Of a stretch of 64,000 nt of DNA, positions 26,627-37,208 are shown piece by piece. The stretch's first letter is position 1. The number at the start of each line of letters is the position of its first letter. The notes below the pieces were generated by a model that saw nothing but the letters and a program-made list of their open reading frames with translations, was not told where the DNA came from and ran no database searches. The DNA comes from Desulfomicrobium macestii (GTDB taxonomy: Bacteria > Desulfobacterota > Desulfovibrionia > Desulfovibrionales > Desulfomicrobiaceae): positions 54,054-118,053 of the forward strand of contig NZ_JADBGG010000011.1 in NCBI RefSeq assembly GCF_014873765.1, given 5' to 3'. A program made the position numbers and the translations under genes.

Positions 26627-27199
26627 TCAGGCCTGTCGGGCCACTTCCTCCCTGCGGAAGCAGTCCCGGCTGTGATCGTTGAACAGTCCGACGGCCTGCA
26701 TGTAGGCATGACAGGTGGTCCCGCCCAGAAAGGAAAAGCCGCGTCGCTTGAAGTCCAGCGCCAGCGCGTCGGCCTCGGACGAGGTGGTCTGGTAGTCGGC
26801 CAGGGCCCGGATGTCGTGGGCAATGGGGCGGCCGTCGACGAAGTCCCACAGATAGGACGCAAAAGTGCCGAAGCGGGATTGCACTTCCAGAAATGCGCGG
26901 GCGTTGGCGATGGTCGCCTCGATTTTGCGGCGATGGCGGATGATGCCGGGATCCAGCAGCAGCCGATCCACGTCCTGGGCGGTGAACCGCGCCACCTTTT
27001 GAGGATCGAATCCGGCAAAGGCGGCCCGGTATCCCTGCCGCTTGCGCAGCACCGTGTACCAAGACAGCCCGGCCTGTGCAGATTCAAGGATGAGGAACTC
27101 GAAAAGAACGCGGTCGTCGCGGACCGGCACCCCCCACTCCTCGTCGTGGTAGCGGACGTAGTCGGGCTTTGAGAGATCAAGCCAGGGACAGCGGATCAT
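26627..27199 (-). CDS. tag: DNA-3-methyladenine glycosylase I
   Basis: 190 residues from ATG 27199, which overlaps the aroE stop (ATGA). Family pattern is complete: MIRCPWLDLSKPDYVRYHDEEWGVP at the start, FEFLILESAQAGLSWYTVL, and the zinc ligands at the end in CHAYMQAVG and NDHSRDC. It removes 3-methyladenine from alkylated DNA. A longer in-frame extension upstream is the complement of aroE coding sequence and was discarded. Confidence 0.95.
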   Translation of the reverse strand: MIRCPWLDLSKPDYVRYHDEEWGVPVRDDRVLFEFLILESAQAGLSWYTVLRKRQGYRAAFAGFDPQKVARFTAQDVDRLLLDPGIIRHRRKIEATIANARAFLEVQSRFGTFASYLWDFVDGRPIAHDIRALADYQTTSSEADALALDFKRRGFSFLGGTTCHAYMQAVGLFNDHSRDCFRREEVARQA

Positions 27200-28008
27200 G
27201 CCTTGCCCCGGGCGGCCAGGGTCTCTTCCAGCAGGGAGACGGCGCGCGGGATGGGGAAGCGCTGACCGGTCCAGCGTTCGAATTGGGCCAGTCCCTGGTG
27301 CACGAACATGGGCAGGCCGGGGATGGTCGCCGCGCCTTCTCGGGCGGCCTGGGCCAGAAGCTGGGTTTCCCTGGGGTTGTAGACCAGGTCGTAGACCAGG
27401 GAGATGCCAGTCAGGGACGATTTCCAGGGTGAAAGGGCCTGGAAGGGACCGGACATGCCAAGCGGGGTGGTGTTGACCAGCAGGCTCGGGCGCACGTCGT
27501 GCCGGTCGGCCCAGGGCACATGCTCGGCCTGAAACGATTGGGCCAGGCGGTCGGCCCGGCCTCCCGTGCGCGCGGACAGAAGCACCTTCCATCCCGCCTG
27601 GCGCAGGCCGCAGACCGCAGCGCGGGCGGCCCCTCCCGCGCCCAGGACCAGGGCCGTGCCGGGGGGTGTACCCCGTTCGAGGAGCGGCGCCATGAACCCG
27701 GTCACGTCGGTGTTGTCGCCCCAGACCATTTTGTCCTGCCAGTAGAGGGTGTTCACGGCGCCGATGTCGCGGGCGTTGTCCGTCAGCCTGTCGACAAGGG
27801 GCATGACCGTCTCCTTGTGCGGGATGGTCACGCTGGCCCCGTGAATGGGCAGGGTGCGCAGGGCGGCCATGAAGGCGGCGAGTTTTTCGGGGGGCGTATC
27901 CCAGACGTGGTAGGAGGCCTTTATGCCCAGCTCCCGGAAGCCCCAGTTGTGCAGGACGGGGCTCAGGGTATGCGCGAGGGGGTGGCCGATGATGCCTAGA
28001 AGAAGCAT
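27196..28008 (-). CDS. aroE: Shikimate dehydrogenase
   Basis: 270 residues. NADPH-dependent reduction of 3-dehydroshikimate in aromatic amino acid synthesis. Substrate-binding LGIIGHPLAHTLSPVLHN at the start, VTIPHKE with the catalytic Lys, NTDVTGFMAPL, and the dinucleotide loop VLGAGGAARAAV near residue 120. No other aro genes are close. Overlaps tag by 4 nt. Confidence 0.95.
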   Translation of the reverse strand: MLLLGIIGHPLAHTLSPVLHNWGFRELGIKASYHVWDTPPEKLAAFMAALRTLPIHGASVTIPHKETVMPLVDRLTDNARDIGAVNTLYWQDKMVWGDNTDVTGFMAPLLERGTPPGTALVLGAGGAARAAVCGLRQAGWKVLLSARTGGRADRLAQSFQAEHVPWADRHDVRPSLLVNTTPLGMSGPFQALSPWKSSLTGISLVYDLVYNPRETQLLAQAAREGAATIPGLPMFVHQGLAQFERWTGQRFPIPRAVSLLEETLAARGKA

Positions 28009-28047
28009 GGTCGCACCTCGGACGGTTCAGGTGGAGGATGGGTGCGG

Positions 28048-28075
28048 AAAAAAACGGGGCCCGCGAGGGCCCCGG
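28048..28075 (-). terminator. Terminator of the 2-oxoacid oxidoreductase operon
   Basis: On the minus strand, a 7-bp stem GGGGCCC / GGGCCCC with a 4-nt loop is followed by a run of seven T residues (A run at 28048-28054 on plus). It starts 7 nt after the gamma-subunit stop. Confidence 0.9.
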
Positions 28076-28081
28076 GGATCG

Positions 28082-28641
28082 TTAAGCGTATTGACCGTTG
28101 GCGATGACGTAATCCGCGCCGGCCTGAATGGCCGCCGCGTTCTTGGGAATCATGTGGCTGTAGTGCGAGGAGATGACCGAATCGAGACTGTCCTGCACCT
28201 GCTTGACCGGCATGATGCCCGTGGCCTGCACGTAGGCGCCGATGGCGACCATGTTGGCCATGCGCGTATTGCCCAGGCCGTCGGCGATCTCGTTGACCGG
28301 AACGGCGTAGACCTTGACCCGGTTCTTGTCGGTCTGGGCCGGGTCGATGAGCGAGGAGTTCAGAATCAGGACTCCGCCGTCCTGCAGCTGCGGCTGGAAC
28401 TTGTCCAGGGACGGGCCGTTCATGATGATCAGGCTCACAGGCGAGCGGATGATGGGCGATCCGATGACGTCATCGGAGACCACGACGGTGCAGTTGGCAG
28501 TGCCGCCGCGCATTTCCGGTCCGTATACGGGAATGTAGGTCACGTTGAGCCCTGCGTTCATGCCCGCGTAGGCCAGGAGATTGCCGATGAGCATGACGCC
28601 CTGGCCGCCGAATCCGGCGATGATTGCATCCTGGTAAATGC

Positions 28642-28645
<4 letters not shown>
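28082..28645 (-). CDS. 2-oxoacid:ferredoxin oxidoreductase, gamma subunit
   Basis: 187 residues beginning IYQDAIIAGFGGQGVMLIGNLLAYAGM, the hallmark of the gamma subunit, followed by YGPEMRGGTANCTVVVS. It is part of a CoA- and TPP-dependent complex that oxidatively decarboxylates a 2-oxoacid and reduces ferredoxin. Last gene of a four-gene operon with 4-nt overlap to the beta subunit. Confidence 0.92.
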
Positions 28646-29403
<758 letters not shown>

Positions 29404-29405
29404 GC

Positions 29406-30467
29406 TTATCCCTCCAGCGCCTTCAGAATGGGTTCTTCGAAATCATCCGGCGTGGGCAGATTGCCGGGCAGCTGGCCATGGAACGCCGAATCGGCCACGG
29501 TCCGGATGGAGAGGCGCACGTCTTCCACCATCTGGCCCATGTTGTGCTCGATGGTCAGGAAGCGCTTGCCTTCCTTGGCCAGGTTCAGGAGCACTTCCGA
29601 GGGGAAGGGGAAGAGCGTGATGGGCCGCACCAGCCCGACCTTGTGCCCCTGGGCGCGCAGCTTGCGGATCGTGCTCTTGACGATGCGGCCGATGGATCCG
29701 AAGGCCACGACGACAAGCTCGGCGTCTTCGGTCAGGAAAAGCTCCTGATCCACTTCGGCCTGCATGGCCTGGTACTTGGCCTGAAGCTTCTGGTTCTGTC
29801 CCGCCAGCGCGCCGTCGTCGAGGAAGAGGGATTTCAGAAGGCGCGGATCGCGGTCCTTGGCGCCCTGCAGGCCCCAGTCCTGACCTTCGTTTGGGTCCAG
29901 GTTCTCGGGCACCCACGGTACTACAGGCTCCTTCATCTGGCCGATGATGGCGTCGGCCAGCACCAGGACCGGATTTCTGTACTTGAAGGCCAGGTCAAAG
30001 GCCTTGATGGTCAGGTCGTAGGCTTCCTGCACCGTGCCCGGCGCCAGAACCAGCAGCTTGTAGTCGCCGTGTCCGCCGCCCTTGACGGACTGGAAGTAGT
30101 CGCCCTGGGAGGGGCCGATGTCCCCGAGGCCGGGGCCACCGCGGCTGACGTTGACCAGCACGCCGGGGAGCTCGCTGCCGGCCATGTAGGAAATGGCCTC
30201 CTGCTTGAGGGACATGCCGGGGCTCGACGACGAGGTCATGGCCCGGATGCCGCACCCTGCCGCTCCGAGCAGCATGTTGGCCGCGGCCACTTCGCTCTCG
30301 GCCTGCACGAACTGTCCGCCGGCCTCGAACATGGCCGTGGACATGAATTCGGGGATGTCGTTCTGGGGGGTGATGGGGTAGCCAAAAAAGCACTTCACCC
30401 CGGCGGCCAGGGCACCGCGCGAGATGGCTTCGTTGCCCTTGACGAAGATGCGTTTGGGAGTGCTCAT
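29406..30467 (-). CDS. 2-oxoacid:ferredoxin oxidoreductase, alpha subunit (VorB/KorA type)
   Basis: 353 residues from ATG 30467 (MSTPKRIFVKGNEA). Typical blocks: GALAAGVKCFFGYPITPQNDIPEFMS, FVQAESEVAAANMLLGA, TSSSSPGMSLKQEAISYMAG. Families acting on 2-oxoglutarate and on branched-chain 2-oxoacids share this architecture, so the substrate cannot be fixed by eye; I remember close homologues being annotated VorB (3-methyl-2-oxobutanoate). The frame remains open upstream, but that part is out-of-frame ferredoxin sequence. Confidence 0.92.
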   Translation of the reverse strand: MSTPKRIFVKGNEAISRGALAAGVKCFFGYPITPQNDIPEFMSTAMFEAGGQFVQAESEVAAANMLLGAAGCGIRAMTSSSSPGMSLKQEAISYMAGSELPGVLVNVSRGGPGLGDIGPSQGDYFQSVKGGGHGDYKLLVLAPGTVQEAYDLTIKAFDLAFKYRNPVLVLADAIIGQMKEPVVPWVPENLDPNEGQDWGLQGAKDRDPRLLKSLFLDDGALAGQNQKLQAKYQAMQAEVDQELFLTEDAELVVVAFGSIGRIVKSTIRKLRAQGHKVGLVRPITLFPFPSEVLLNLAKEGKRFLTIEHNMGQMVEDVRLSIRTVADSAFHGQLPGNLPTPDDFEEPILKALEG

Positions 30468-30703
30468 TTTCCTCCTCCTTTGGCCGACTTCGTCGTGTAC
30501 ACGTTGATGGCATAATCCGGACACATCATGGCGCAAAAGGCGCAGCCCTTGCATTCGCTCATCATGTCGGGGGCGATTTCGGTCACCTTGTATCCCTTCT
30601 GATTGAATCGACTCGATTGCTGGATGATGCCGGTCGGGCAGACTTCGGTGCAGAGCAGGCAGCCCTTGCAGCGGTCTTCCCGGAACTCGACTCTGCTTGA
30701 CAT
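30464..30703 (-). CDS. 2-oxoacid:ferredoxin oxidoreductase, delta subunit (2x4Fe-4S ferredoxin)
   Basis: 79 residues from ATG 30703 (MSSRVEFREDRC). Two cluster motifs, CKGCLLCTEVCP and CKGCAFCAMMCP, identify the small electron-transfer subunit. First gene of the operon delta-alpha-beta-gamma, overlapping the alpha start by 4 nt. A GGAGG-like ribosome-binding site precedes it. Confidence 0.93.
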   Translation of the reverse strand: MSSRVEFREDRCKGCLLCTEVCPTGIIQQSSRFNQKGYKVTEIAPDMMSECKGCAFCAMMCPDYAINVYTTKSAKGGGK

Positions 30704-30758
30704 GGAATACCTCCACGGGGGGATAGTGTTGATGATCAAGAATTTCCTGTCGGGCGGA

Positions 30759-31844
30759 TCAGCGGATGAGCATGGCGTCGCCGTACGAAAAAAAGCGAAA
30801 ACCCTGCCGCACCGCGTGGTTGTAGGCATCGATAATCTGTTGCCTGCCCGCGAGTGTGCAGACCATAATGATTAGGGAAGAGCGGGGCAAGTGGAAGTTG
30901 GTGATGAGCTGGTCCACGACTTTAAAGCCATAGCCGGGGCGGATGAAGATGTCCGTCCAGCCCTTGTAGGGACCAATTTCCCCCAGGGCCGTGGCCATGC
31001 TCTCCAGCGTCCGGGAGGTGGTCGTGCCCACGGCGACGACGGGGCGTCCTTCGCTTTTGGCCGTGGCGATGGCGCGGGCCGTTTCCTCGGACACTTCGGC
31101 GTATTCGGCGTGCATGACGTGCTCGCGGATATCGTGCGCGCGCACCGGGCTGAAGGTTCCGTAGCCGACGTAGAGGGTGACTTCGGCCATCCGGATGTCC
31201 CGCGCGGCCAGGGCGTCCATGATCGACGGGGTGAAGTGCAGGCCGGCGGTGGGCGCGGCCACGGAGCCGAGCTTGTCTTCCCGGGAGTAGACGGTCTGGT
31301 AGCGGGTGCGATCCTCGCTCTTGTCCTTGCGGTGGATGTACGGGGGCAGGGGGATGTGACCCTGCTTCAGGAAATGTTCGGCCAGGTCGCCGGCCCAGCG
31401 CATCGAAACCTTCGCCCTGCCGAACTCGCCCTTTTCGAGCACGCGCAGTTCGATGCCCGGGAAAAGGAGCCGGTCCCCCTGGCGCGGTCCCTTTGACGCC
31501 TTGAGCAGCCCTTCGACCTCGGCGGTCCTGGTGCCGTCCGCGTTTGCGCCTGGTTCTATGAGCGCCAGGGGCGTGAGCAGCAGGAACTCGACCTTGCCCC
31601 CGGACTCCTTGCGTCCGATGAGCCTGGCGGGCAGGACCTTGGTGTTGTTGACCACCAGCAGCGCGCCCGGCGGGAGAAGGTCCGGGATGTCGGCGAACAT
31701 GGCGTCGCGCACTTCGCCGCTGTCCCGGTCCAGCACCAGCAGCCGGGAGGCCCCGCGCTTTTCGGTCGGGTCCTGGGCTATCTGGGCCTCGGGCAGGTCG
31801 AAATCATATGATTGAAGATTGAATTCCGGTGGAATAGCAGTCAT
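30759..31844 (-). CDS. queA: S-adenosylmethionine:tRNA ribosyltransferase-isomerase
   Basis: 361 residues from ATG 31844, with GAGGA 5 nt upstream. Makes epoxyqueuosine in tRNA. Family blocks: [88 protein letters not shown] segment. It diverges from bioA across about 86 nt. Confidence 0.96.
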   Translation of the reverse strand: MTAIPPEFNLQSYDFDLPEAQIAQDPTEKRGASRLLVLDRDSGEVRDAMFADIPDLLPPGALLVVNNTKVLPARLIGRKESGGKVEFLLLTPLALIEPGANADGTRTAEVEGLLKASKGPRQGDRLLFPGIELRVLEKGEFGRAKVSMRWAGDLAEHFLKQGHIPLPPYIHRKDKSEDRTRYQTVYSREDKLGSVAAPTAGLHFTPSIMDALAARDIRMAEVTLYVGYGTFSPVRAHDIREHVMHAEYAEVSEETARAIATAKSEGRPVVAVGTTTSRTLESMATALGEIGPYKGWTDIFIRPGYGFKVVDQLITNFHLPRSSLIIMVCTLAGRQQIIDAYNHAVRQGFRFFSYGDAMLIR

Positions 31845-31930
31845 GTTTGTCCTCGTGTCCACGTGCTGCTAGCCCAAGCCACGGCGAAGCGCAATTCCTC
31901 CGAACAGTGCAAAACCTCACCGGCGAACCC

Positions 31931-33214
31931 ATGACCAACCACATCCTTGATTTTGACCGCGAGCACATCTGGCATCCCTACACCTCGACGACTCATCCCC
32001 TGCCCGTGCACGAGGTCGTCTCCGCGCGCGGCGTGCGCCTTCGGCTCGCGGACGGCCGGGAGCTCGTCGACGGCATGGCCTCGTGGTGGGCGGCCATCCA
32101 TGGTTACAACCATCCCGTTCTGAACGCCGCCGTCACCGACCAGCTCTCCCGCATGGCCCATGTCATGTTCGGCGGCCTGACCCATGCGCCGGCCGTCGAG
32201 CTTTGCCGGACCCTGGTCGAGCTGACGCCCGCGCCCCTGACCAAGGTTTTCCTGGCCGATTCCGGCTCGGTGGCCGTCGAGGTCGCCATCAAGATGGCCT
32301 ACCAGTACTGGATCTGCCGAGGCCGGGAAGGGAAGAACCGCCTTTTGACCATCCGGGGCGGCTACCACGGCGACACGTTTGCGGCCATGAGCGTGTGCGA
32401 CCCCGTGAACGGAATGCACGAGAGCTTCTCGGGCGTTCTTTCCAGGCACCATTTCGTGCAGCGTCCCCGCTGCCGCTTCGGCGACGAGTGGGACGAAAGC
32501 GACATCATCCCTATGCGCGAAACCCTTGAGCGCCATCATGACGAGATCGCGGCCGTGATTCTTGAACCCGTGGTGCAGGGGGCGGGGGGGATGTACTTCT
32601 ACCATCCCATGTACCTCAAGCGCGTGCGAGAACTCTGTGACGCCTTCGACGTGCTGCTCATCGCCGACGAGATCGCCACGGGTTTCGGGCGCACGGGAAA
32701 GCTTTTCGCCTGCGAGCACGCCGGGATCAGCCCGGACATCATGTGCCTGGGCAAGGCCCTGACCGGGGGCTACATGACCCTGGCCGCGACTCTGGCCACG
32801 GATCGCGTGGCCGAGGGGGTCTGCTCGGGAGAGCCAGGAGTGTTCATGCACGGCCCGACCTTCATGGGCAACCCTCTGGCCTGCGCCGTGGCAAGGGCGT
32901 CCCTGGGCCTGCTTCTTGATAACGATTGGGCCTCGCAAGTGGCGCGGATCGGGCGTTTGCTGACAATCGGCCTTGCCCCGTGTCGAAATTTGTCCTACAT
33001 TTCGGACGTGCGCATCCTTGGCGCCATCGGAGTGGTGGAGCTCAAGGATCCGGTGCGCATGGCCGAAATTCAGACCGCTTTTGTCGAGGAGGGCGTCTGG
33101 GTTCGTCCCTTTGGCCGTTTGGTGTACGTGATGCCGCCATACATCACGGATGACCAGGACCTGGCCTTTTTGACCAAATCCTTGATCAAGGTTGTGGCGG
33201 AGCATTTTTGTTGA
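31931..33214 (+). CDS. bioA: Adenosylmethionine-8-amino-7-oxononanoate aminotransferase
   Basis: 427 residues from ATG 31931 ([19 protein letters not shown]). Class III PLP transaminase of biotin synthesis. BioA-type features: [37 protein letters not shown] and the PLP lysine in [14 protein letters not shown]. Other bio genes are not in the window; kbl at the far end is a related but different enzyme. Confidence 0.95.
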   Translation: MTNHILDFDREHIWHPYTSTTHPLPVHEVVSARGVRLRLADGRELVDGMASWWAAIHGYNHPVLNAAVTDQLSRMAHVMFGGLTHAPAVELCRTLVELTPAPLTKVFLADSGSVAVEVAIKMAYQYWICRGREGKNRLLTIRGGYHGDTFAAMSVCDPVNGMHESFSGVLSRHHFVQRPRCRFGDEWDESDIIPMRETLERHHDEIAAVILEPVVQGAGGMYFYHPMYLKRVRELCDAFDVLLIADEIATGFGRTGKLFACEHAGISPDIMCLGKALTGGYMTLAATLATDRVAEGVCSGEPGVFMHGPTFMGNPLACAVARASLGLLLDNDWASQVARIGRLLTIGLAPCRNLSYISDVRILGAIGVVELKDPVRMAEIQTAFVEEGVWVRPFGRLVYVMPPYITDDQDLAFLTKSLIKVVAEHFC

Positions 33215-33282
33215 TGCCCCTTAGTCTTGATCACAAACGACCGGCTGCCGCGTTGGCGGCAACACAAGAAGGAGAACATCGG

Positions 33283-34725
33283 ATGCGGAAAAGTTCTGTG
33301 TGGTTTTTTTGCCTGGCAGTCATGGGCCTGGGAGTGCTTGGCGTCTTGCCTGAAGTCTGGGCTGCCGGGGGACTGCATCATGCGGCGGACGAAATCGGCA
33401 AGCAGATGGGCGTGCTCTGGGTCGTGCCCTTCGCGGGCCTGCTCTTGTCCATCGCCATCATGCCGCTGGCGATCCCTCATTTCTGGCATCACAACTACGG
33501 CAAGGTCGCCGCTTTCTGGGGCGCGGCCTTCATCGTGCCATACGCCCTGGTGTACGGTTTCGATCTGGCCGTCTACAATGTGCTGCATGTCCTGTTTCTG
33601 GAATACATCTCCTTCATCATCCTGCTCTTTTCCCTTTTCACCATCGCCGGCGGCGTGTGCCTGCGCGGCTCCCTGGTGGGCAAGCCACAGGTCAACGTGA
33701 TTATCCTGCTGATCGGCACTCTGCTGGCCAGTTGGATGGGCACCACCGGCGCGGCCATGCTGCTCATCCGTCCGCTCATGCGCGCCATCTCGCACCGCAA
33801 GTACAAGGTGCACACCATCGTGTTCTTCATCTTCCTGGTCGCCAACATCGGCGGCAGCCTCACGCCCCTGGGCGATCCGCCGCTGTTCCTGGGCTTCCTG
33901 AAGGGCGTGTCCTTCTTCTGGACCACGGTGCACATGTTCATCCCGTTTGCTGTGTTGTCGGCCATTCTGCTGGCGCTTTATTTCGTCATCGACACGGTGC
34001 TCTTCAACAAGGAAGGTCGCCCCGAGTCTCCCGACGCAGGCCAGGATGGCAAGCTGCGCCTTGAAGGGACCGCCAACCTGCTGCTTCTGGGCGGCGTGGT
34101 CGCCGGCGTGCTCATGAGCGGCATGTGGAAGCCCGGCGTTGAAATCACCGTCTATGAAGTCCACGTTGAACTGCAGAACATCCTGCGCGACGTGCTGCTG
34201 CTGGCCCTTGCCTTCGTGAGCCTCAAGATCACGGCCCCGGAGATCCGCCGTCGCAACGAGTTTGACTGGGAGCCCATCCGGGAAGTGGCCAAGCTCTTCT
34301 CCGGCATCTTCATCTCCATGATCCCGGCCATCTCCATCCTGCGCGCGGGCATGGACGGCGCCCTGAACGGCATCATCTCCATGGTCAAGACCGCCGAGGG
34401 CCTCGACAACCACACCATGTACTTCTGGTTGACCGGTTCCCTGTCCGCCTTCCTGGACAACGCCCCGACCTATGTCGTGTTCTTCAATACGGCCGGCGGC
34501 GATGCGCAGCGCCTCATGACCGAAGTGGGAACCCTGCTGGCCATTTCAGCAGGCGCGGTTTTCTTCGGGGCGTGCACGTACATCGGCAACGCCCCCAACT
34601 TCATGGTCCGGTCCATCGCTGAAACGGGCGGCATCAAGATGCCCAGCTTCTTTGGCTACATGGCCTGGTCCGCAGGCATTCTGGTGCCGTGTTTCGTTCT
34701 TATGAACATTCTCTTCTTCCATTAA
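33283..34725 (+). CDS. NhaD-like sodium:proton antiporter (copy 1)
   Basis: 480 residues from ATG 33283, preceded by AAGGAGAA. A signal-like hydrophobic N-terminus is followed by about a dozen membrane segments. Conserved blocks of the NhaD/ArsB-like ion transporter group include ASWMGTTGAAMLLIRPLMRA, IGGSLTPLGDPPLFLGFLKG and LSAFLDNAPTYVVFFNTAGG. Probably exchanges sodium for protons at the inner membrane. A UspA gene follows directly, and the pair is repeated downstream. Confidence 0.85.
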   Translation: MRKSSVWFFCLAVMGLGVLGVLPEVWAAGGLHHAADEIGKQMGVLWVVPFAGLLLSIAIMPLAIPHFWHHNYGKVAAFWGAAFIVPYALVYGFDLAVYNVLHVLFLEYISFIILLFSLFTIAGGVCLRGSLVGKPQVNVIILLIGTLLASWMGTTGAAMLLIRPLMRAISHRKYKVHTIVFFIFLVANIGGSLTPLGDPPLFLGFLKGVSFFWTTVHMFIPFAVLSAILLALYFVIDTVLFNKEGRPESPDAGQDGKLRLEGTANLLLLGGVVAGVLMSGMWKPGVEITVYEVHVELQNILRDVLLLALAFVSLKITAPEIRRRNEFDWEPIREVAKLFSGIFISMIPAISILRAGMDGALNGIISMVKTAEGLDNHTMYFWLTGSLSAFLDNAPTYVVFFNTAGGDAQRLMTEVGTLLAISAGAVFFGACTYIGNAPNFMVRSIAETGGIKMPSFFGYMAWSAGILVPCFVLMNILFFH

Positions 34726-34762
34726 TCAAGACCTTTGAGGCGGGAATATCCGCCGTGGAGAT

Positions 34763-35233
34763 ATGACTATGATCAAAGTTGAACGTGTACTCATTCCGGT
34801 CGATGGATCGGATTCTTCCAGAAACGCGGCCAAGTATGGCGCGCATCTGGTCAATTCCAAGTACCCCAAGATCTATCTGCTCAATGTATGGGAGCCCATC
34901 AACATGACCATCGGCGGCGAAATGGCCGAAAAGCTGCGCGCCAACGCCGAGGCCAAATCCATGGCCGTGCTCGAGGAATACAAGAAACTGCTTGAGCCCT
35001 GCGGCATGGACGTGGAACTGATTTCGCGTAGCGGTCGGCCAGACTACGCCATTCTGAACGTTCAGGACGAGCTTGATTGCGACCTCATTGTCATTGGTTC
35101 GCGAGGCCTGTCCGTGCTCGAGAACGTGATCATGGGCAGCGTGGTCACCCGCGTGCTCGAAGGCGCGACCTGCCCCGTGCTGGTCACACGTAACCTGCGC
35201 CTGAAGTATCTGCAGGACGCTTGCGGGCTGTAA
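34763..35233 (+). CDS. Universal stress protein UspA family (copy 1)
   Basis: 156 residues, one Usp domain. N-terminal VERVLIPVDGSDSSRNAAKYG and the ATP-binding pattern GSRGLSVLENVIMGSVVTRVLEGATCPVLVTR (G-x2-G-x9-G-S) at the C-terminus are intact. It follows the antiporter by 37 nt and is likely co-transcribed. Usp proteins paired with transporters often regulate them, which is inference here. Confidence 0.92.
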   Translation: MTMIKVERVLIPVDGSDSSRNAAKYGAHLVNSKYPKIYLLNVWEPINMTIGGEMAEKLRANAEAKSMAVLEEYKKLLEPCGMDVELISRSGRPDYAILNVQDELDCDLIVIGSRGLSVLENVIMGSVVTRVLEGATCPVLVTRNLRLKYLQDACGL

Positions 35234-35269
35234 TACGACCGGCAACCTCCTCTTCAACATCGAATCAGG

Positions 35270-35300
35270 ACCGGCCCTCATCAAGGGGGCCGGTTTTTTT
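35270..35300 (+). terminator. Terminator after antiporter-usp copy 1
   Basis: Stem CCGGCCC (35271-35277) pairing with GGGCCGG (35287-35293), followed by seven T residues, 37 nt after the usp stop. Confidence 0.9.
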
Positions 35301-35700
35301 GTGCGCTCCTGGCGATTCAATCCGAATCTTTTTTGTACGAATTGGTCAATGAAAACAGGACCTCCTTCGCAGGGCGCGCGAGGAAGACGCGGACTGCCCG
35401 CTTACATAGACAGGCAGGGGGTTTTGCAGGGGTCTTGCCGCGTGCGGCGATATGGCATATTGACCCGCCGTGCGAAAAATCAGGTCTTTGGCGGTCGCGG
35501 CGTGCCGACCGACCGCCTCCGTTTCCGGGCAATCATGTTCCGGACAGGGCCGCAGAGTTCATTATTTCATCTTTTTCGGTGTCCGGAGATGACACGCGTC
35601 GGAGACGGGTCTGCTTTTTCGCTTGCAAGGGATAAAGGGGAGAGGCTGGGCGTCTTCGTGGCGCCTTTCATGTCAGCGAACTGGTCGCCACCTCCCGGTG
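35301..35700. other. 400-bp stretch without a recognisable gene
   Basis: Lies between the copy 1 terminator and the ribosome-binding site of antiporter copy 2. Open frames here lack family resemblance and ribosome-binding sites. It must hold the promoter of copy 2 and could contain a structured leader. I could not match it to a known riboswitch by eye. Only the last 20 bp or so resemble the leader of copy 1. Confidence 0.5.
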
Positions 35701-35723
35701 GTGGTCAATAAGGAGAACATCGG

Positions 35724-37166
35724 ATGCGAAAAAGTTCTGTCTGGTTTTTTTGCCTGGCGGTCATCGGGCTGGGGGTTCTTGGCGTCTTGCCGGATGTTTG
35801 GGCCTCCGGGGGGGATCTGCACCATGAGGCTGCGGAGATCGGCAAGCATTTGGGCGTGCTTTGGGTGGTTCCCTTTGCGTGCATGCTTCTTTCCATCGCC
35901 GTCATGCCTCTGGCCGTGCCGCACTTCTGGCACCATCATTACGGCAAGGTGGCAGCTTTTTGGAGCGTGGCGTTCCTGGTTCCCTTCGCCATCGGCCACG
36001 GTTACGAGCTGGCGCTGTATTCCGTGGTGCACACCATCGCCCTGGAGTACGTTTCGTTTCTGATCCTGCTTTTTTCCCTGTTCACCATCGCTGGCGGCGT
36101 TTGCCTGCGCGGCTCCCTGGTGGGCAAGCCGGTGGTCAACACGGTCATTCTGCTCATCGGCACCCTGCTGGCCAGCTGGATGGGCACCACCGGCGCGGCC
36201 ATGCTGCTCATCCGTCCGCTCATGCGCGCCATCTCGCACCGCAAGTATAAGGTTCACACCATCGTATTTTTCATCTTTCTGGTCGCCAACATCGGCGGCA
36301 GCCTCACGCCCCTGGGCGATCCGCCGCTGTTTCTGGGATTTTTGAAGGGCGTGTCCTTTTTCTGGACCACAAAGCATCTGTTTGTGCCTTTCGTGGTCAT
36401 GTCGATCATTCTGCTGACGCTTTATTTCGTCATCGACACGGTGCTCTTCAGCAAGGAAGGACGCCCCGAGTCGCCTGATGCGGGCCAGGACGGCAAGCTG
36501 CGCCTGGAAGGCACCTTCAACCTGCTCCTGCTGGCCGGCGTGGTCGGCGGCGTGCTCATGAGCGGCATGTGGAAGCCCGAGGGCGGCGTGGTGATCTATC
36601 ACGTGCATGTCGAGCTGCAGAACATCGCCCGTGACGTGCTGCTGCTGGTTCTGGCCGGGGTGAGTCTCAAGACCACGGCCGCTGAAATCCGCCGCCGCAA
36701 CGAATTCAACTGGGAGCCCATCGTCGAGGTGGCCAAGCTCTTCGCCGGTATCTTCATCACCATGATTCCGGCCATCGCCATCCTGCGCGCGGGCATGGAC
36801 GGCGCCTTGTCGGGCCTCATCGCCATGGTCTCCGTGGACGGCGTGGCCAACAACGCCATGTACTTCTGGCTGACCGGCGCACTGTCGAGCTTCCTGGACA
36901 ACGCTCCGACCTATCTGGTCTTCTTCAACACCGCCGGTGGCGATGCGCAATTCCTGATGGAGCACGTGCACACCCTCATGGCGATTTCGGCGGGTGCGGT
37001 GTTCATGGGTGCCAATACCTACATCGGCAACGCCCCCAACTTCATGGTCCGGTCCATCGCCGAATCAAGCGGAATCAAGATGCCCAGTTTCTTTGGCTAC
37101 ATGGCCTGGTCCGTGGGTATTCTGGTCCCCTGTTTCGTGCTCATGACCTTCCTTTTCTTCCGTTAA
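35724..37166 (+). CDS. NhaD-like sodium:proton antiporter (copy 2)
   Basis: 480 residues, same length as copy 1 and with long identical blocks, for example the whole region from ASWMGTTGAAML through FLGFLKGVSFFWTT. Differences concentrate in the N-terminal region (LHHEAAEIGKHLGV, HGYELALYSVVHTIALE) and in short loops. The ribosome-binding region AAGGAGAACATCGG is the same as in copy 1. This is a tandem duplication that has diverged modestly. Confidence 0.85.
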   Translation: MRKSSVWFFCLAVIGLGVLGVLPDVWASGGDLHHEAAEIGKHLGVLWVVPFACMLLSIAVMPLAVPHFWHHHYGKVAAFWSVAFLVPFAIGHGYELALYSVVHTIALEYVSFLILLFSLFTIAGGVCLRGSLVGKPVVNTVILLIGTLLASWMGTTGAAMLLIRPLMRAISHRKYKVHTIVFFIFLVANIGGSLTPLGDPPLFLGFLKGVSFFWTTKHLFVPFVVMSIILLTLYFVIDTVLFSKEGRPESPDAGQDGKLRLEGTFNLLLLAGVVGGVLMSGMWKPEGGVVIYHVHVELQNIARDVLLLVLAGVSLKTTAAEIRRRNEFNWEPIVEVAKLFAGIFITMIPAIAILRAGMDGALSGLIAMVSVDGVANNAMYFWLTGALSSFLDNAPTYLVFFNTAGGDAQFLMEHVHTLMAISAGAVFMGANTYIGNAPNFMVRSIAESSGIKMPSFFGYMAWSVGILVPCFVLMTFLFFR

Positions 37167-37208
37167 TCGCAAGCAAAGAGGCGGCCCTGCCGCCACGGAG
37201 ATACTGCC

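Noticed and set aside
27200..27592. N-terminal extension of the tag frame
   Set aside because: It is out-of-frame aroE sequence; tag starts at the ATGA overlap.
35520..35640. Fluoride or sodium riboswitch in the antiporter spacer
   Set aside because: A GGAGATGAC-like word is present, but the rest of the known consensus could not be matched by eye.
35301..35711. 136-codon open frame in the antiporter spacer
   Set aside because: No ribosome-binding site, no family pattern, and it begins inside a terminator tail.
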